Below, one piece after another: positions 8,597 to 11,124 of a stretch of DNA of 11,124 bases; positions within the stretch are counted from its first letter, which is position 1, and each line of letters opens with the position of its first letter. The stretch is from contig JBPBQZ010000012.1 in assembly GCA_050955105.1 (NCBI GenBank), positions 1 to 11,124 on the forward strand. The letters run 5' to 3'. This DNA is from JBPBQZ01 sp050955105. Its GTDB lineage: Bacteria > Pseudomonadota > Gammaproteobacteria > Burkholderiales > Burkholderiaceae. The notes below the pieces were generated by a model. The model was given only the letters and a program-made list of their open reading frames with translations. It did not search any database and was not told the DNA's origin. A program made the translations under genes and the position numbers.

Positions 8597-8612
8597 CTGT
8601 ATGAATGTACAG
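8597..8612. promoter_or_regulatory. LexA-like SOS box
   Basis: CTGTATGAATGTACAG matches the CTGT-N8-ACAG operator of beta- and gammaproteobacterial LexA, with five-base symmetric arms and TA after the right arm. It lies 15 bases upstream of the ATG of the minus-strand cassette. On the minus strand it is overlapped by a TATACT element and follows TTGATA, so LexA bound here would block RNA polymerase. A match to the eight fixed bases by chance in 11 kb is not negligible (about one in six), so position is the main support. Confidence 0.5.
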
Positions 8613-8720
8613 TATATCAATGCTCGAAAAGGAATGCGCTTCGCCACTTTAATGGCGAAAGAAGACGACGGGATTGTTGACCGATAGTGGATCGGGGGCT
8701 AGTCTTAATGCGTTTTCTGC

Positions 8721-8758
8721 GAAAAGCGACCTTCGCGGCGTCCACCGAGAAAGTCGCT
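8721..8758 (-). terminator. Strong intrinsic terminator of the small-peptide unit
   Basis: On the minus strand, AGCGACTTTCTCGG pairs with CCGCGAAGGTCGCT (arms 8758-8745 and 8738-8725; one T-G wobble, one T-C mismatch) across a six-base loop, followed by TTTTC. That is 13 pairs in 14 positions. On the plus strand no T run follows. The stem begins 12 bases after the stop codon of the 26-residue frame. Confidence 0.7.
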
Positions 8759-8769
8759 GCCCGGTCAGG

Positions 8770-8850
8770 CTAGCCGAATACGAATGCTAGATGATGCGCT
8801 GCTAACACTGCGTATGCAGCCGCCAGCATTAGTTCCTCTAGTGTTGTCAT
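8770..8850 (-). CDS. Small hydrophobic peptide (26 residues)
   Basis: The frame begins MTTLEELMLAAAY and is followed by a run of Ala, Leu, Val, His and Phe ending FVFG: an acidic N-terminus and one membrane-spanning-length hydrophobic helix. The upstream bases read GGAAAGGAC before the ATG at 8850, with GGA at 8859-8857 six bases away. An internal ATG (8829) has an even better site, AGAGGA with four bases of spacing, so the product could be 19 residues. A strong terminator starts 12 bases after the stop, and a GC-rich hairpin lies about 25 bases before the start, so this looks like an independent short transcription unit. The frame is open back to 8997, but no start supports the longer form. 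Single-span peptides of this size are often toxins, regulators of membrane complexes or phage morons; no homologue is recognised. Confidence 0.45.
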   Translation of the reverse strand: MTTLEELMLAAAYAVLAAHHLAFVFG

Positions 8851-8875
8851 GTCCTTTCCAAGAGGATGTTGTAAT

Positions 8876-8898
8876 CCGGCGCCTCGCGAGGGCGCCGG
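8876..8898. promoter_or_regulatory. GC-rich hairpin upstream of the small peptide
   Basis: CCGGCGCC (8876-8883) and GGCGCCGG (8891-8898) flank a seven-base loop. No T run follows on either strand, so it is not a standard terminator. On the minus strand it would fall in the 5' leader of the 26-residue peptide, where it could shape translation or protect the RNA. Confidence 0.45.
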
Positions 8899-9331
8899 CC
8901 CCACACATCGCAACATGCGATCTGTAAGCGCTATCGTAAAGGGAAGCTGGTCAGCTTTTTGACAAGACTCGAAATAGGCCCGCTTGACCTCCTCGGATCA
9001 GGAGCAGTTTGATTAGATTCCTTCGACCTCTAACTGACGATCGAGAGCGGTTCAGTCGCATGGCGACTGATTATTTCCCGCTTCAGGCCAACCACTAGTC
9101 ACGATGCACTGCGCGCCATATCTCCACGAACTCGGCAGCCGTCTTTGATGTAGCCAGGGGCAGCTATCCTGCAGAATTCAACGCAACTAAATCGGTGATC
9201 ATTGTGGTGAAACTGGCTTCGCCAGCTGTGCTGGCGACTAGAGGTCGTCCTCCCGCGCCTGCCGCGCTCGCCATGCCATGGTTAACCCTCGGATCGCTCC
9301 TCTGGCCTTGCATTGCCGTACAAAAATTCGA

Positions 9332-9361
9332 TTGGTCTGCCTAAACTATGCCTTCGATAAT
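9332..9361 (+). promoter_or_regulatory. Candidate promoter of the tailspike gene
   Basis: TTGGTC (9332-9337) and GATAAT (9356-9361) with an 18-base spacer, 47 bases before the tailspike ATG. The -10 element matches five of six consensus bases. It is the best pair in the region but rests on sequence match alone. Confidence 0.35.
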
Positions 9362-9408
9362 TAGCTTCGCGAGCGGTCTAACGGCGAAGCGTCAACGGGC
9401 GCGTGTCC

Positions 9409-11124
9409 ATGCAGCTTCTTCCCAATGGCAAACAACAGTTCTTCAATAATGCTGGCGTGCCACTCGCGGGCGGCAAAGTCTATTTTTATCAGCCCGGCAC
9501 AACTACTCCTCTGATCACTTGGCAGGACCAAGCCGGGACAACCGCGAATGCGAATCCAGTCACGTTAGATGGTGCCGGCGAGGCCGTCATTTGGGGCAAT
9601 ACGACTTATAGGCAAGTGGTACAGGATTCAACCGGGACGCAGATTTGGGACGAGCTCGTAGATGCCGCGGTATCTCACGATGAGCTTGCCTCGCCCAGCG
9701 GGTCAGCGCTGATCGGGTTTGTTCAAGCAGGTCCTGGAGCGGTCCCGCGGACAGTGCAGGACAAGGTTCGAGAAAGTATCGGCATCATGGACTTCGGAGC
9801 CGTGGGAGACGGCGTCACCGACGACGGTCCCGCGATTCAAGCTGCGATTGTTTACGCTGCCTCATTCGCAAGCGGCGTAAAGATCCGCCCGATAGTACTG
9901 ATTCCCGCAGGTACCTACCGAATCGCCACCACGATTATCGCTGCAAGCTACGTGAAGATCGTGGGATATGGAGCTGAGTTGATTGGTCCTATTGCGGGTT
10001 ACCCGCCGATAGGGAATACCACGGCAGTAGCGGCTGCCGGGGATATTCAAGCGCAGACGGGCGGCGCATGTTTTGCAGATACGATTCTGACCGACCCTAG
10101 TGCTGGGGCCGCCACTGTAGTCAGTGCTGCGTTTGAGGGATTTACGCTTAACAATTTCAGATACGGCTTTTGTTCCCGTGGATTCTCTTGGTATTACCCA
10201 GAACTAAGGAATATCACCTGGGTAAATATCAACATCGGGTGTTTCGCATATAACGGCGCCCAAATGTGGAAGCTGGAGAACCCAGCTGCCAATAACTGTA
10301 ATGTTGTGTTCGTTGGCGCTGCTACTGCTTATACATCGGGGCACCCATTATCGAGCAATATTTTCACCGGATCATTTTGCGATGGTTTGCAAGTGGTAGG
10401 GTATTCATCGAATCCTATGCTGACCAATGCGAATCCAGATCTGGATAATTGGTTTTCCCAATCTGTACTTCGCCCAAATTCGATCTCAACCGTGGAAGGA
10501 TTTTCCGGCGTGTATCCGCTAGCTACTGCTTCACCCGCGAATCTTGCTACGACTTTTCAAAACGTAAGCGGGCGCGCCATCTACATAGGGCAACGACACA
10601 ATCGCCTCACCTTTAATACCTCGATCCGAAACATCCACTCCCTCGGCGCTGCGCGAGGTGTCGTTTGCATCGCAAACCCAACAAACCTGCAACTCTCACA
10701 CTTCGGTGGCGAGGGCATGTTCACCAATTCGACAATTAATGCAGGTCCTACTGAATGCGTCGTAGTGTTGGGAAATACGAATGGCGCCACTATCTCCGCC
10801 AGCGTAAGCAACGTCGAAGGCGCGTACGTTACAGGAACTGTATATGACAGCGTCGTTGGGGTCGCTGGTTCGGCGGCGATTTACTCGGATATTGAGCTAC
10901 ATAACATAACCGGGAAAACCAATCCGATTTATTACCAATTTTTCATATCCGCGAATCTCGCCGTGGATACTTACGGAGCGTATTCGGTCAATAATTTCCG
11001 GACCGATATAAATTTAAATGCCATCATCCCGCAGACAGCGAGTCAATACGTTACTGTTTTGGGTGGGTCGTGGCAAAGAGAATTTGATAATTCAACGGGT
11101 TTAAGTTTAATCAAAAAGCAAATC
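9409..11124 (+). CDS. Phage tailspike with head-binding and beta-helix domains (3' end outside window)
   Basis: 572 codons without a stop to the end of the window. The ATG at 9409 fits the family start M-x-LPNG, although no good ribosome-binding site precedes it. Residues 1-85 (MQLLPNGKQQFF, AGGKVYFYQPGT.TP, NPVTLDGAGEAVIWG, YRQVVQD, IWDELV) form the N-terminal virion-binding domain typical of podovirus and other tailspikes. A linker ending PRTVQDKVRESIG (113-125) leads into IMDFGAVGDGVTDDGPAIQAAI (127-147), the signature of the pectate-lyase-type right-handed beta-helix (Pectate_lyase_3 superfamily). The remainder has the short strand-turn rhythm and Asn/Gly/Ser richness of such a helix. The protein would bind and probably cut a surface polysaccharide. 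Its codons are clearly more A/T-rich than those of the first fibre, which suggests that it was acquired separately. Confidence 0.88.
   Translation, partial: MQLLPNGKQQFFNNAGVPLAGGKVYFYQPGTTTPLITWQDQAGTTANANPVTLDGAGEAVIWGNTTYRQVVQDSTGTQIWDELVDAAVSHDELASPSGSALIGFVQAGPGAVPRTVQDKVRESIGIMDFGAVGDGVTDDGPAIQAAIVYAASFASGVKIRPIVLIPAGTYRIATTIIAASYVKIVGYGAELIGPIAGYPPIGNTTAVAAAGDIQAQTGGACFADTILTDPSAGAATVVSAAFEGFTLNNFRYGFCSRGFSWYYPELRNITWVNINIGCFAYNGAQMWKLENPAANNCNVVFVGAATAYTSGHPLSSNIFTGSFCDGLQVVGYSSNPMLTNANPDLDNWFSQSVLRPNSISTVEGFSGVYPLATASPANLATTFQNVSGRAIYIGQRHNRLTFNTSIRNIHSLGAARGVVCIANPTNLQLSHFGGEGMFTNSTINAGPTECVVVLGNTNGATISASVSNVEGAYVTGTVYDSVVGVAGSAAIYSDIELHNITGKTNPIYYQFFISANLAVDTYGAYSVNNFRTDINLNAIIPQTASQYVTVLGGSWQREFDNSTGLSLIKKQI

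Larger units (their letters stand above)
8851..9408. other. Region without convincing gene, several hairpins
   Basis: No frame longer than about 50 codons with a ribosome-binding site was seen on either strand. It does hold perfect inverted repeats: 8876-8898 (listed separately), TCAGTCGC/GCGACTGA at 9052-9070 with a three-base loop, and overlapping CTGGC-TTC-GCCAG (9213-9225) and GCCAGC-TGT-GCTGGC (9221-9235), which cannot form together. Composition is less GC-rich than the genes to the left. It may be leader RNA for the tailspike, degraded gene remains, or an unrecognised small RNA. Confidence 0.4.

Noticed and set aside
8292..8687. 131-codon plus-strand frame over the LexA-boxed cassette
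   Set aside because: Shadow of the minus-strand genes for most of its length, with no start signal.
8601..8687. 28-codon plus-strand frame starting inside the LexA-like box
   Set aside because: No ribosome-binding site and its ATG is part of the operator palindrome.
8944..8960. AAGCT-GGTC-AGCTT followed by T's, a possible plus-strand terminator
   Set aside because: Only five base pairs and no plus-strand gene upstream that it could serve.

Overview
The window looks like one end of a prophage, or prophage-derived element, inserted beside an initiator tRNA gene in a GC-rich betaproteobacterium. The family Burkholderiaceae is an inference from base composition, the tRNA sequence and the Burkholderia-phage style of the tail proteins; no search was run.

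Left flank (1-487) is host chromosome: a small exported protein gene on the minus strand and an intact tRNA-fMet with its own promoter. A large serine recombinase gene (444-2033, minus) runs antisense into the 3' half of the tRNA, so the element most likely used the tRNA 3' end as its attachment core. Read from its natural ATG, the recombinase has an in-frame amber codon at codon 22, just after the catalytic Ser10 segment. It is probably dead.

The next block (2184-4016, plus) is a tightly packed, partly overlapping set: a frameshifted small lipoprotein, a second lipoprotein that is a paralogue of the first (shared PFFD-x7-CC), a third lipoprotein, and a patatin-like phospholipase, ending in an intrinsic terminator. 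A 1048-residue tail fibre follows (4091-7237). It has a phage-type attachment N-terminus, an SGNH-esterase-like core and two equal-length C-terminal repeats, and its 3' end forms a perfect 14-bp inverted repeat.

A minus-strand cassette (7346-8582) then interrupts the tail module: a 207-residue protein with a Cys...His...Asp pattern, a coiled-coil protein, and a small protein whose start region contains an ochre codon. A LexA-like SOS box (8597-8612) lies just upstream. A second minus-strand unit at 8721-8850 appears to encode a 26-residue hydrophobic peptide and has its own ribosome-binding site and strong terminator. After about 550 bases with no convincing gene, a second receptor-binding protein begins at 9409: a P22/K1F-style head-binding domain plus a pectate-lyase-type beta-helix tailspike. 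It is open to the end of the window and visibly richer in A+T.

Overall: a tail and host-recognition module with two polysaccharide-directed proteins, a membrane-directed lipoprotein/phospholipase set, and SOS-linked accessory genes, in an element carrying two or three inactivating lesions and therefore probably decaying or domesticated.
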